Position numbers and translations under genes: made by a program. Source: Bradysia coprophila (lineage: Eukaryota > Arthropoda > Insecta > Diptera > Sciaridae). From it: a stretch of 64,000 bases of DNA. The notes under the pieces are model-generated. The model made no database searches. It saw nothing but the letters and a program-made list of their open reading frames with translations, and was not told where the DNA came from. The stretch is taken from assembly GCF_014529535.1 (NCBI RefSeq), contig NW_023503608.1, positions 2,232,001-2,296,000 on the forward strand. The letters run 5' to 3'. Shown here one piece after another: positions 48,140 to 59,630 of the stretch (position 1 is the stretch's first letter; every line of letters starts with the position of its first letter).

Positions 48140-50988
48140 TTAAACGAGGGATTGCTCAACGTTTGTGTTGATAGTGTTGGTCGAAATGTACTGTCGTCTA
48201 CTATTTCTATAAAACCGCTTGTAAAATAAAAACATAGAAAATCCGAATAGTAAACAGACTACAGTAACCACGATGAAAGTCATCATATTTTTCAGCGAAA
48301 TTAAATCGCTGCTGTTATCCGCACTTAAACCACTGACATCTTCATTGGTCATTCCATTTCGTTTGAGATGTAAAACACTTTTCGAGTCGATAACTTCCGT
48401 ACTTCTTAAATTAGTCACACTTTGTGCCAAATCCTGTAGCTTATCTTTCACCATTTTCAGCTCTAACGACAGACTCTGATATCGTTCCAAATTTATTTTA
48501 TTTAACTCTTCGACGGTGGACTTCAGATCAACGCTTACACCAGTGTCATTTGTGGAAACGTTAAATAATCGGGAAATACTCATGAGAATGTCAGCTTTGG
48601 CATCAATGATCTTAAGTTCACCATCATTACGAATATCCATCATTCTTGTTTCATCGACAGAATGTCGTCTTTTGAATTGATTGAATTTTCGTTCAACGAT
48701 TCGCTATGTACACGAATGTTTGCTTCAATTTCTTTGATTTTCTGATGAATCGCTTCGATGAAGTGATTGTTACTTGTGTGAATGGGAAGCAGTTTGGGTG
48801 TACCTAACTCAATTATTTCAGTACTATTTTCGTTTACACAAGCTATTCCGTTGATGTTTCTCGAAAACTTGACCATTACCTGTTCATCAACATGCATTTC
48901 AATCGAATTAGTCTTTAGAATTTTACGAATTTCAACTAATTTTTCACAAGAGAATTTATTGTTGGATAAGCCTAGCACTCGCAAATTCGGTAACGTCGAG
49001 ACCGTATCGCTTACATCAGTATTCGTCAATGCATTTCCTTCGATGAATAAATAATGGATTGTGTCCGTTAACATGTTAAAATTGATCACTTTCAAATCAT
49101 TGTAAGAAATGTCCAACCAAGTGAGACTCCTTTGATGAGAAAACATACCGAAATCAATTATCTTGAGTCCACTGTTTTCCAGATTCAACCATTTCAATTG
49201 ACTCATTTGGGAAAATGACTTTACACTGATATCCGTAATCTGATTGAACGAAAGGTCAAGCTTTTCTATGGATTTCAAAGCAGTCAGATTTTGGATCGTT
49301 GTGTAGTTGTTTCTGGACAAAATCAATTCGATCAAACCATTTTCCGGATGAACCACAATCGAACCGATTTGATTGTTCGATGCATCAATTCTAACAGCAA
49401 TTTTGCTTATATTCAACACTTTTACGTTCGAATTTGATATTTTTACACTTTTTGAGTCCAAATAAATTGACGTTGGATTGTTGGACATATCGAAAGCGTC
49501 CAAATACCCGTTCACCTTCAATTTGCTTATGTTTAGTTTATTGTTGTTGAGGAACATGTCGGTTAATCGAGCCGATTGATCGAATACATTTTCATTCAAA
49601 TGGATTAGAGAATTGTTGCTGACCATGAACACTCTCAGATTGATCAGCTTCAATTTGAAATCAAGCTTCATAATCAAGTTATTACTCAGAATTAACACTT
49701 CCAGCTCCGGTATATTGCTGAAAGCATACTCGGACACTTCCACTATTCGATTGTTCGACAAGTCGATGGATTCGATGTTCGGAGCATAAATGAAGACGTT
49801 CGGCTCCAATTTTTCGATTCGATTATATGATGCGTTGAACTCAGTTAAATGTGTAGCTCCAGTGAAGTCGGCTATGTTTAACGTCTTTAAACTGCCATTG
49901 ATCATACCAAAAACAGTTGGATCAAATTCTGTCATCAGACGTTTGGGAATACTCTCGACTTTACCATCTTCAATGATTAATCGACGTAATCTATTCTGTT
50001 GATCTTCGCCGTATTTATGTCCTATGTAGTCGCTTTGTCGCAAGCCACTTAATTTGCAACAACCGTAGCGTTGTGCTATGTGATGAACACCAAAGTATCT
50101 GATCCGCTCAGTTACTTGCTCTATTGGGTCGATACATTCCTCATTTGGACATGTAAATGCTTTAAAACTGTCAATGTCGTCGTCGTCAAAGTTAATCTCT
50201 TGCCAAGTACTGAAGCATGGAACGATACATATAAGCGCAGCAAACCAACGTATGAAAAGAAACCTTGAAAGCGGATAATACTTTCACTGATTTGATCAAT
50301 TGAAGGATTTGTGTAAATTATTACATTTCTTATTCGTTTTTATTCGTGTACCAGTGGACCAACTAATATATCTGACCTATACGAATTACAAAAACTGACT
50401 AAACATTTCCAGAAACATAATTTTTATCACTTCTACCATTTCCTTTACACCCGTGCGTAGCAAAAAAGATTCTGCAGTTTTACCGGTTTTCCTGTTTAAA
50501 AAAGGAGAAGAAGTGGCCAAAAGTGGCGTACTTTCAAGATAGTGAAATCCGGTTTCAAATGAAAATAGTGATTTTCCTAACTAGTGTTGAAATATCGAGA
50601 CTTCGTTGTTGTTCCTAAAAGGCTTTTTTAGCTAATTCGATTCAAGAACTAGCATCCGGCTCGTACTAGAAACCTCTCATTCCCTTAAAAAACCTTTTAG
50701 GCGTTAGGAAATAGTTATTTTCCTAACGCCTAAAAGGTTTTTTAATGCGAAAAGACGAAGTGCTTTGTTACCAGACGAAAATCACCCGTATTTCTTAGGG
50801 CTGTAAGATCTGTGTGACCTCCCTTTGGTAACTCCGAGTCTTTGAGTAGTGAGATCGTTTTTTTTAATCAAAATTAATGTCATGATTCTTTATATCCAAT
50901 AAGTAATTAGGAGAAAAAGCATGCAGTTTGCCCGCAATCCGTACGTTTTTTTTAAAACTGCCACTTACCTGTTACAGACGACAGGCAT
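48140..50988 (-). CDS. Membrane LRR protein (LRIM-like), with a frame break
   Basis: Minus strand: a 20-nt first exon (50988-50969, ATG to AACAG) before a GTAAGT donor, a 705-nt intron, then a frame from 50263 to a stop at 48640 (547 residues in all), and an overlapping frame 48643-48140 (167 residues). The first part has a signal peptide (FLFIRWFAALICIVPCFS), Cys-rich TCPNEECID, about 14 LRRs and a Cys cap (FSCEKLVEIRKIL). The second has a coiled-coil stalk, a membrane helix (MMTFIVVTVVCLLFGFSMFL) and a short basic tail. Together they match the single 714-residue paralogue at 53877-56129. The two frames overlap by ATGA, so the gene is either shifted by a mutation, by an assembly error, or is decaying. 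Architecture resembles mosquito transmembrane LRIM immune proteins (inference). First exon is the least certain part. Confidence 0.75.
50573..50760. mobile_element. MITE family C, copy 4, with extended palindrome
   Basis: It starts CCTAACTAGTGTTGAAATATC as at 9105. Its right part is a nearly perfect inverted pair, AAAAAACCTTTTAGGCGTTAGG (50693 on) against CCTAACGCCTAAAAGGTTTTTT (50723 on). It lies in the proposed intron 1 of the minus-strand LRR gene. Confidence 0.7.
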
Positions 50989-50999
50989 AGAACCAGTAA

Positions 51000-51728
51000 G
51001 CTTATTGCAGTGCAGTGAACAATTGGGAAGTTTCTTTGGGTAAAATTTGAAGATGTTATATCAGAACAGACACTTCACCATCTGTTTTCCACTTACTTTT
51101 AAGGCCTTAAATGGCCAAACTCGAGAAAGTGATTTAATAGGTATAGTTACTTGTGCTTCCTTTTACTAATGATAAGTTTCTATAAATACAAGCGCGAAGC
51201 CATGTAATTCGTCATGGCACCAGTAAGATAAGGAATTTCTTAAAACAATTCTGTCATGTTGAATTCCGAAATAAGTCATCAGAAGTTGTTAATATCGTGT
51301 TGTAGAGCTCGGAACGTAAACTTGGTTCTTTTTGAATTCAATGAAAGTAACGAATAATGGCAAAAATGGTCCAAACGTTTACAGCGTAAGTATCACTAAA
51401 AATACTAATTGAATTTTGTTGCCTATCATAGAGGGCAAAGATGGGACAGAGAAAGATGACTGATGACTACTGGTCGACCCGCAATTTAAACCTATTGACA
51501 AACATTTATCACTTTATTGCAAAAAATGGTAGTTGATTGAAAGTGTCTGTAGTAGAACCTTACGTCCGTAGTTCCAAATTTTTACTCTGTCCGGATGGGA
51601 GTCGGCAATATAAATGAAAATGCATATTTCACATGAGCGAATTGTCATTTACATTTCCGTAACATTTAACTCATATATGTTTTCGATAATGTGTATGAAA
51701 CAAGTAGGAAGAAGAATTTTATCAGTTC
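51000..51728. other. Upstream region of the minus-strand LRR gene
   Basis: No gene is seen. It should hold the promoter of the LRR gene starting at 50988; a GTAAGT-type donor on the minus strand also occurs near 51094, so other 5' exons are possible. Confidence 0.4.
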
Positions 51729-53334
51729 TTAAGAGTGATATCGCCAAATCTTCAGGTGATTGGGAAACAAGCGGTCTCCGATTTTAATGAGTGATAGCCC
51801 GTTGGATTCGTCTTTCAATTCTAGGAAACACGTGTCTATCACTTTTTCTTAAAAAAATTTGTTTTCTGTGAAAAGCGCTCAAAAGTGAAGACATGCCAGA
51901 GGGTACCGAAAACAGTTTTTCGGCAATAACTCAAGAAAAAATTATTTTAAATGGATGTAATGTTGTACGATTGTCGGCCTTGAAAAGACCTACAGGTGGA
52001 GTATACGCACCGCTTGGTGCTAGTTGATCCACTAGAGTTATGACTAGAAATATAGTGAATGTTCGGAGAGTCCGCCTTCTCTGCAGCTTCGATGTACCAC
52101 GGAACTGAGTATGGACTGTTGTAGCTGGCCTCACCCACTATCGTTGCACATATAAATGAACCCAGTACTTTTAGGCTGCAAGCCTGCAGGAGTCTTGAAA
52201 AAAAAGTTGGTGCCAAAATGTAGATTTTTTCCTTCTTTCTGAGGGCCCAACTGCCAGAAGAGCATCTGGAACGGTACTACGGCAATTATTTTTTATTGTC
52301 TACTATTCTTTCACCTTATCAATAGAAAAACGCTTCGCTATGTCGCGAATATATCAGATCCACTATTAGTAATATCAAGAGAAAAATCATTAAAGTTTTC
52401 TCCGAGGATTTTAGTCAAATAAAGTGTTAGCGTATAGCAAATGACCTCAGGACTACGGAACAGTAATTAGTTTTTCAATTGGACCAATATTTGCTACGTG
52501 ACAGGAGTTTGGAAAACCGTTTGCTCCCACTTGATCGTATCGTTTTTCCAAACTCCTGTCGCGTAGCAAATATTGGTCCAAACTAATTACTGTTCCGGAC
52601 TCCTGAGGTCATTTGCTATACGCTAACACTTTATTTGACTAAAATCCTCAGAGAAAAATTTAATAATTTTTCACAAGAATTACTAACACTGGATATGTTG
52701 TAACGACCTATATTCGAGTCAAAGTGAAGCGTATACGGTAAGGGAATAGTAGACGATACAAAATTACTCACGTAGAACCGTTCCAGACGCTGTTCTGGCA
52801 GTTGGGCCCTCAGACAGAAGGAAAAAATCTACATTTTGGCACCAATTTTTTTTTCAAGACATCTGTAGGCTTGCAGCCCAAAAGTACTGGATTCATTTAT
52901 ATGTGCAACGATAGTGGGTGAGGCCAGCTGCAACATCCCATACTCAGCTCCGTGGTACATCGAAGCTGCAGAAAAGGCGGACTCTCCGAACATTCACTAT
53001 ATTTCTAGTCATAACTCTAGTGGATCAACTAGCACCAAGCGGTGCGTATACTCCACCTGTAGGTCTTTTCAAGGCCGACAATCGTACAACATTACAACAA
53101 TTTAAAATAATTTTTTCTTGAGTTATTGCCGAAAAACTGTTTTCGGTACCCTCTGACATGTCTTCACTTTTGAGCGCTTTTCAAAGAAAACAACTTTTTT
53201 TTAAGAAAAAGTGAAAGACACGTGTTTCCTAGAATTGAAAGACGAATCCAACGAGCTATCACTCATTAAAATCGGAGACCGCTTGTTTCCAAAGTTAAAA
53301 AAATCACCAGAAGATTTGGCGATATCACTCTTAA
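51729..53334. repeat. Giant foldback 1 (1.6 kb)
   Basis: Left arm 51729-52516 and right arm 52544-53334 are inverted copies of about 790 bases with only scattered mismatches, separated by a loop of about 27 bases. Outer ends read TTAAGAGTGATATCGCCAAA and its complement; the innermost stem is GACAGGAGTTTGGAAAAA. Mirrored short frames in both arms (for example 51931-52134 and 52918-53121) have no domain. The element lies between the two divergent LRR genes. It could be a foldback transposon or a hairpin-RNA locus; no transposase is present. Confidence 0.9.
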
Positions 53335-53876
53335 CCGGTAATCATCTCTTGTTTGTTAACTACTATCAAGTTGATATTTGACTATCAACAGCCAACAATC
53401 AAATGAGGTTTGGTATGGACTTTGTAGGACCCGAACCCTGTTTCGGAAAAAGGAGGTATGGCTTCATAGTCAACACAAACAAAAGTGAAGAGATTGTCAA
53501 GAAGCATGACATCCCAAACTCTTCTGTAAAACTACCTCAAATGGTTTCATCAGAGACCTGATTAATTTGAGTAGATTAAAGATCAAGATAAGTACCTCTA
53601 TCATCCTGGCTACAACGATAATCTCAAATATCGCTGCGGTCTCGGTGAGGAGACATGAGAGGACGTAATCATAGAATGTCCAAGGCATAGGAGTTCAGAA
53701 AATTGATAATGAGCAAACCCGTGCTAGAGTGGGTTAGAATCAAGTGAAGACTTTTGTATCAGTGATTTGTGATGCTCCCAAATGGTAGGACCCAGTTGTG
53801 TGGTTAATAAGGACCAAAATATTTACAGATCGGGTAGAGACAAACCAATGATTGGATATTGTTTGGGGTGTAAAAA
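53335..53876. other. Upstream region of the plus-strand LRR gene
   Basis: No gene is recognised. It should contain the promoter for 53877; I see no clear TATA/TCAGT pair. Confidence 0.4.
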
Positions 53877-56129
53877 ATGAGGTTTTGGAAGGTTAGCCCA
53901 AAAATCCCCTACATACTGTCATACGTTATAGAACTCCCATCTTACTTCAATGTTTCATTCAAACTGAATTGCATTCTTTATACTTACAGATACTCCATCA
54001 CTGCAATATTTTTATTAACAGCCTTACCGACGAACTCACAAGAAATGCACGCTTGTGACGGTTTTAACGGAAGTACTTGCATTATGAATGACATATCTAA
54101 TTTATATGATCGGATATTTTACGCACTGTATGTTTGGAACAAACCAAGTTATGGAATAAAATTCACTTCGAGCCACTTTGATGAACTAACATCATCTGAA
54201 GTGAATGTTGTTTATGATTCCATACACTCAATCACCAACATAGATTTATCGGGTAATCATATCAAAATAGTAAAAAAATTTCATTTTACTATTGAAGGTT
54301 TGTTGGTCGCAAATTTGTCTGGAAATGAGATCGCAAATCTTGATTCAAGTTCGATATTTAAAGCACATCCACAACTGCAAACACTCGATTTGTCGTTTAA
54401 TCGTATCACATCAATTGTTTCTGACGCCTTTGACGGTTTATTGGAATTGAATTATTTGAATTTAAATGATAATCAGTTGAAAGTAATCGTTGAATATGTG
54501 TTCGCGCCTTTAGTGAGTCTAAAAGACTTAGAATTGTGCAGAAATTTAATTGAAAAATTTGAGAATTATCCGTTCGTTCATTTAGTGAATTTGAAAAAAA
54601 TTTCTTTGGAAAAAAATAATTTTTCGGAATTTAATTTCAATTTGTTCGAACGGAACATTAAATTACGGCAAATCTCACTCGGTGATAATTATGGTAATGG
54701 TTTTCTGTCGTTGATTGGAAGTATCAATTTTACGGCTATGATTGATGGAATGTTTGATGTTAAATTAACTAAAATAATACAGTCAAATTGTATCATTCCT
54801 GCCCAGTCTGTCTTTATAAAAGATTCTAAATTATCTGAACTTATGATACCGACCGTAGTCGAAACTATCGAAGCGACCAATTCCAGTATAACAAAACTTC
54901 TGTTCAAGGACCATGATTCATCGCTCCGGATTGGTGATTTTAGTAGAAATTCAATAACTGGTCAGTTATCGTTTGAGAATTGTCACAAATTGGAAATTTT
55001 AGATTTATCATTTAACCAAATACAAAGCATTAGATTTTCCAACCAGTCGCCCATAACGGATCTCAATTTGTCCAACAACAACTTAACACTCATTCACCAA
55101 ACCATGACCAGTCTGTCTAATTTGAAAATTTTGGACTTGTCTTTCAATTGTATTGGGACTTTCGAAGTACACACTTTCGGGAACATGATTTCTTTGGAAG
55201 TACTAAATCTACGCCAATCATGTCTCAAATCGTTGGCCTATGGGACATTTTCGTTTCAAGTCAATTTGAGAGTCTTAGACATTTCATTTAATAACCTAAA
55301 CAGCATTGACCTAGAATTATTGTCCGCTCAAGCCGAGCTCGAAGAGTTGTTTATCGATGGCAATAATTTGACCAACATTCAGTCGATCGACCAAATTGAA
55401 ATTTATTTGCCAAGACTCCGACAGGTGGGCTTGACTCACAATAACTGGAGTTGTGAAACGTTGAGCAATTTAATCAAGAAATTCCGTCAGTTGCGCATCA
55501 CCGTCTTCGTCGAAATGGCCATTTCAAATACAACAAATATAAAAGGAATCGGTTGTACGGCAAGAAACTCAACGCAACAGACAGTTGTACTTCCAAATAT
55601 TTCAATGCCAATAAACCAGACCGCGTACATGAGTAAAATTGAGAAAATAAATGAAATAGTTGAAACGGTTAATAAATTGAAGGACACGCGAAACTATCGT
55701 GAAAGTCTCGATAATGCATTCAGAGATCTGCAGCAGGAAAAATTGAAATTGAAATTAGATTTCAACGAGCAAATTATACAGTTGAAGGCATTCGGTAGGG
55801 GAATCCTTCATAAGTTTACAATTTTAAATGATGAAAATTCTGAGACGTTGATGAAGATGAAAGCTAGAATTCTACAGTTGAGTCAAACGAATAACGAAAA
55901 GTACGATCTCATAGTCGAAAGTATCAAGAGCTTAGAGGACAAATTAAAATTGATTCAATTGAACGAAGAAAATATTACTGATAATAGAAAAACAGCAAAA
56001 CATAAAATTAAACTGGAATCTGATTATCGTGATGATTTAGGTTCAATACGAACGTTGGAAATAATATTAATTGTATCGTTGTTTGTGCTATTAACTGTTG
56101 CAATCTATTATATTTACGTGTACTGTTAA
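53877..56129 (+). CDS. Membrane LRR protein with coiled-coil stalk (LRIM-like)
   Basis: Open from 53877 to 56129 (750 codons), but the likely message splices ATGAG (53877-53881) to 53990, as in the LRR gene at 5003. This removes 36 codons and yields a clean signal peptide (MRYSITAIFLLTALPTNSQ) and 714 residues. Against this, the donor (GTTTTG) is weak, so the unspliced form cannot be excluded. The ectodomain has an N-terminal Cys region (HACDGFNGSTC), about 15 LRRs (LQTLDLSFNRITSI, LNYLNLNDNQLKVI, LKILDLSFNCIGTF), a Cys cap (NWSCETLSNLIKKF ... GIGC), about 150 residues of coiled coil and a C-terminal membrane helix (LEIILIVSLFVLLTVAIYYI) with almost no cytoplasmic tail. It is divergent from, and paralogous to, the gene at 48-51 kb. 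A role in recognition or immunity is inferred from likeness to mosquito LRIMs. AATAAA repeats follow at 56139. Confidence 0.9.
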   Translation: MRFWKVSPKIPYILSYVIELPSYFNVSFKLNCILYTYRYSITAIFLLTALPTNSQEMHACDGFNGSTCIMNDISNLYDRIFYALYVWNKPSYGIKFTSSHFDELTSSEVNVVYDSIHSITNIDLSGNHIKIVKKFHFTIEGLLVANLSGNEIANLDSSSIFKAHPQLQTLDLSFNRITSIVSDAFDGLLELNYLNLNDNQLKVIVEYVFAPLVSLKDLELCRNLIEKFENYPFVHLVNLKKISLEKNNFSEFNFNLFERNIKLRQISLGDNYGNGFLSLIGSINFTAMIDGMFDVKLTKIIQSNCIIPAQSVFIKDSKLSELMIPTVVETIEATNSSITKLLFKDHDSSLRIGDFSRNSITGQLSFENCHKLEILDLSFNQIQSIRFSNQSPITDLNLSNNNLTLIHQTMTSLSNLKILDLSFNCIGTFEVHTFGNMISLEVLNLRQSCLKSLAYGTFSFQVNLRVLDISFNNLNSIDLELLSAQAELEELFIDGNNLTNIQSIDQIEIYLPRLRQVGLTHNNWSCETLSNLIKKFRQLRITVFVEMAISNTTNIKGIGCTARNSTQQTVVLPNISMPINQTAYMSKIEKINEIVETVNKLKDTRNYRESLDNAFRDLQQEKLKLKLDFNEQIIQLKAFGRGILHKFTILNDENSETLMKMKARILQLSQTNNEKYDLIVESIKSLEDKLKLIQLNEENITDNRKTAKHKIKLESDYRDDLGSIRTLEIILIVSLFVLLTVAIYYIYVYC

Positions 56130-56138
56130 AGTAAAAGT

Positions 56139-56155
56139 AATAAATAAATAAATAA
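56139..56155 (+). terminator. Tandem polyadenylation signals
   Basis: AATAAATAAATAAATAA starts 10 bases after the LRR stop codon, offering overlapping AATAAA signals. Confidence 0.65.
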
Positions 56156-56410
56156 ATCCATTTACCATCATTAGGAGTTTACATTTCTTCCATACAAAAC
56201 ACTGCTGGCGATCGATGTAGCGATTTTTTCGCTCTTCCATCTAGTAAGTTGTAATTACGTGTGCTTTGTGAAGTAATATAGCTATAACGTAAGCATCTTC
56301 AGCTTTGTATCCATTTCCCTCATTTAATATGATTTGAAGCTCTATAGCTGCGTGAACTCCACAAAGGCACAAAGGGTACAGCCTCGGAACTCATCAACAC
56401 AAATTCCATA

Positions 56411-57350
56411 GAGGGATTCTTTTGAAAAACAGCCTACCGAAATCGGACGCATTTTCTATTGGAATTTTTTATATTTGCCTAGAAAGGACTTCGACCCTTG
56501 AAGCCAAAACCACTTATAAAAAAATTCTTCGAAGCTTGTGTGACTGGTGAAAGGTGATCAAAAACCGAAAACTTGCACTTTTCTTACCAAAATTTCTCCA
56601 GTTACACGAGCCGTACAGGGTCGTGTGGGGTGTCATTAGAAAGGTAATTACATATACTTTCGGGCCAAATAGGGTCTTATTGGGTTTAAAATTCATCCGC
56701 ACTGAAATTTGTGCAGTTGAAGTTTTCAACCGAAGACTTACACTGTTCTTACTGAAATTTCTCGAGGTAAACAAAACGTGCATGGTCGTGTTGGGTATCA
56801 TTTGAAAGGTAAATTTATGTGCTTTTAGGCCAAATAGGGTCTTATGTGGTTTGGATGCATCTACGATGAAATATGGACACTTAAACATTTCAACTTCTAT
56901 TTAATCATAGATGCATCCAAACTACATACGACCCTATTTGGCCTAAAAGCACATAAAATTACCTTTCAAATGATACCCCACACCACCATGTACGGCTCGT
57001 GTAACTGGAGAAATATTGGTAAGAAAAGTGCAAGTTTTCGGTTGAAAACATCAACTGCACATATTTCAGTGTGGATGAATTTTAAACCCAATAAGACCCT
57101 ATTTGGCCCGAAAGTATATGTAATTACCTTTCTAATGACACCCCACACGACCCTGTACGGCTCGTGTAACTGGAGAAATTTTGGTAAGCAAAGTGCAAGT
57201 TTTCGGTTTTTGATCACCTTTCACCAGTCACACAAGCTTCGAAGAATTTTTTTTATAAGTGGTTTTGGCAAGTCCTTTCTAGGCAAATATAAAAAATTCC
57301 AATAGAAAATGCGTCCGATTTCGGTAGGCTGTTTTTCAAAAGAATCCCTC
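56411..57350. repeat. Giant foldback 2 (0.94 kb) with tandem units
   Basis: Left arm 56411-56869 and right arm 56905-57350 are inverted copies with few differences. Outer ends read GAGGGATTCTTTTGAAAAAC and its complement. Each arm holds two diverged direct copies of a unit of about 165 bases (ACCGAAAACTTGCACTTTTC at 56564, ACCGAAGACTTACACTGTTC at 56729), so the whole element has four units in a 2+2 mirrored order. Unit length is a multiple of three and a frame runs through both units of an arm with similar peptides, but no domain is recognised. Confidence 0.88.
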
Positions 57351-58018
57351 ATATCGTTACAGGAAAGGGCAATCAAATTAGCCAGTTTTGTTTTTAATGA
57401 CTAATGAAGCAAATTTTGGCTGAAATTTGATTGTCCTTTTCTGTAATAACTTTGATGTGACATAGTAATTCTATTCATTACCGAATGCAATCGGTAATAA
57501 GTTCTGTGTACATGTAATACCTGAACATAACGATCTGAGTGAAGATGTAACGAGGAAAGCTGTCTGAAAACTTTTAAAAGATAAGTTGAGCATGTGTGTG
57601 ATAATTTTCATGTGATCTCGCTGCTTCTATAATGTTAACTGAGATTATGTGATATTTTCTCTTCTTCTTCCATACATATATGAGAGCCCACGTTTTCCTT
57701 CTACATGTTTATTGTAAATTATTACTTGGTGTACCACTCGTTTTACAAAGGAATCATAAATGAAGTGTAATATTTAAAAAGAAGATTACGCACTGCTTTT
57801 GGGGATGCAAACCATAAAGTTGAATATTTCATTCGCGAAATACCATGTCAACGAGTCCTATCATTGAAAATTTCGGACTTTTTTTCCGAGGTAAGCACAA
57901 CATTTTTCACAACAAAGGCTTTCAAGCTAAGGAAAGAAAATACTATTTTTACACCTGCGTACTCAAAATGTCTGAAAATCTTATTTTTGATGACATTTCC
58001 TGCCCTCTTTTTTTGACA
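57351..58018. other. Spacer between foldbacks 2 and 3
   Basis: AT-rich, no gene. The plus frame 57845-58114 runs into foldback 3. Confidence 0.5.
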
Positions 58019-59630
58019 GGGAGATGCGGGAAATCAGAAACAAAACTACATTTTTTATTTACATCTTTTAAAAAAAAAATCTATTTAAAATCGCTTGATA
58101 AGATTTTAGTGTAGACAATTGAGTCGTACAACTTTGCTATTGCATAGAAAAATAGGTCAGCATCCTCTTAAATTTTTTGTGTAACAGTAACTTATTAACC
58201 GTACGAAGAAACACCTTTGGATTTTTGGCTAAAACATGAAGAATCGATTTTTTTAACTGTGAAAATTCTATGTCTCCAGTTTCGTGGCTGATCACAATGT
58301 GAATGTGAGATACTCTCAGAGTTCTACAACAACCAAATACAAAGTATACAGTAGAAGGTTCCAAAAATAACCAAATAAAATTGTACCAAGTCATACAAAT
58401 CGAAACACTCCGATCCGAAACATGTTTCGAAGACTCTGCAGAATTCTGTGAATCTTGGAGACAGTGATACCGTACATCAAATGCAATGGAAGCGAAGGGA
58501 AAATGAATTTTGCCTGGTTTATGGTCCTCATAGACAGAGGACCTCGGCATTGCACGATATTTGTTTCTAAATTTGGTCACCCATGTCAAAAATGGTCTAA
58601 AATATCAGTCGATACTGTCCAGAATCTGGAAATAATCTGCAATTCTGGAAAAATTGGTCACTTACATCAAACGCAATGGAGGCGAAACGAAATTTAATTT
58701 TGTCTGGTTTATGGCATACATAGACAGAGGACCTGGGCATTGCACGATATTTATTCCAAAACAGGGTCACCCATATCAAAAATAAGTCGAAATATTAGTT
58801 TGAAATCAGTCGATACCGTGCAATATTGCACGGTAACGACGGTTTATTTACCCATTTTTCACGCTATTTTTGATATGGGTGACCCTGTTTTGGAATAAAT
58901 ATCGTGCAATGCCCAGGTCCTCTGTCTATGTATGCCATAAACCAGACAAAATTAAATTTCGTTTCGCCTCCATAGCGTTTGATGTAAGTGACCAATTTTT
59001 CCAGAATTGCAGATTATTTCCAGATTCTGGACAGTGTCGACTGATATTTTAGACCATTTTTGACATGGGTGACCAAATTTAGAAACAAATATCGTGCAAT
59101 GCCGAGGTCCTCTGTCTATGAGGACCATAAACCAGGCAAAATTCATTTTCCCTTCGCTTCCATTGCATTTGATGTACGGTATCACTGTCTTCAAGATTCA
59201 CAGAATTCTGCAGAGTCTTCGAAACATGTTTCGGATCGGAGTGTTTCGATTTGTATGACTTGGTACAATTTTATTTGGTTATTTTTGGAACCTTCTACTG
59301 TATACTTTGTATTTGGTTGTTGTAGAACTCTGAGAGTATCTCACATTCACATTGTGATCAGCCACGAAACTGGAGACATAGAATTTTCACAGTTAAAAAA
59401 ATCGATTCTTCATGTTTTAGCCAAAAATCCAAAGGTGTTTCTTCGTACGGTTAATAAGTTACTGTTACACAAAAAATTTAAGAGGATGCTGACCTATTTT
59501 TCTATGCAATAGTAAAGTTGTACGACTCAATTGTCTACACTAAAATCTTATCAAGCGATTTTAAATAGAATTTTTTTTTAAAAGATGTAAATAAAAAATG
59601 TAGTTTTGTTTCTGATTTCCCGCATCTCCC
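58019..59630. repeat. Giant foldback 3 (1.6 kb)
   Basis: Left arm 58019-58784 and right arm 58865-59630 are both 766 bases by my count and inverted with very few mismatches, around an 80-base loop. The loop contains a perfect 22-base palindrome (58814-58835, core CCGTGCAATATTGCACGG). Each arm carries two diverged direct units about 190 bases apart (CATCAAATGCAATGGAAGCG at 58475; CATCAAACGCAATGGAGGCG at 58665). Identical 150-codon frames appear in both arms on opposite strands (58137-58589 and 59060-59512), without a known domain. Confidence 0.9.

Noticed and set aside
58137-59512. Identical 150-codon frames on opposite strands
   Set aside because: They are mirror copies in the arms of foldback 3. 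They have no recognised domain and no start or splice context, so they are not reported as genes.
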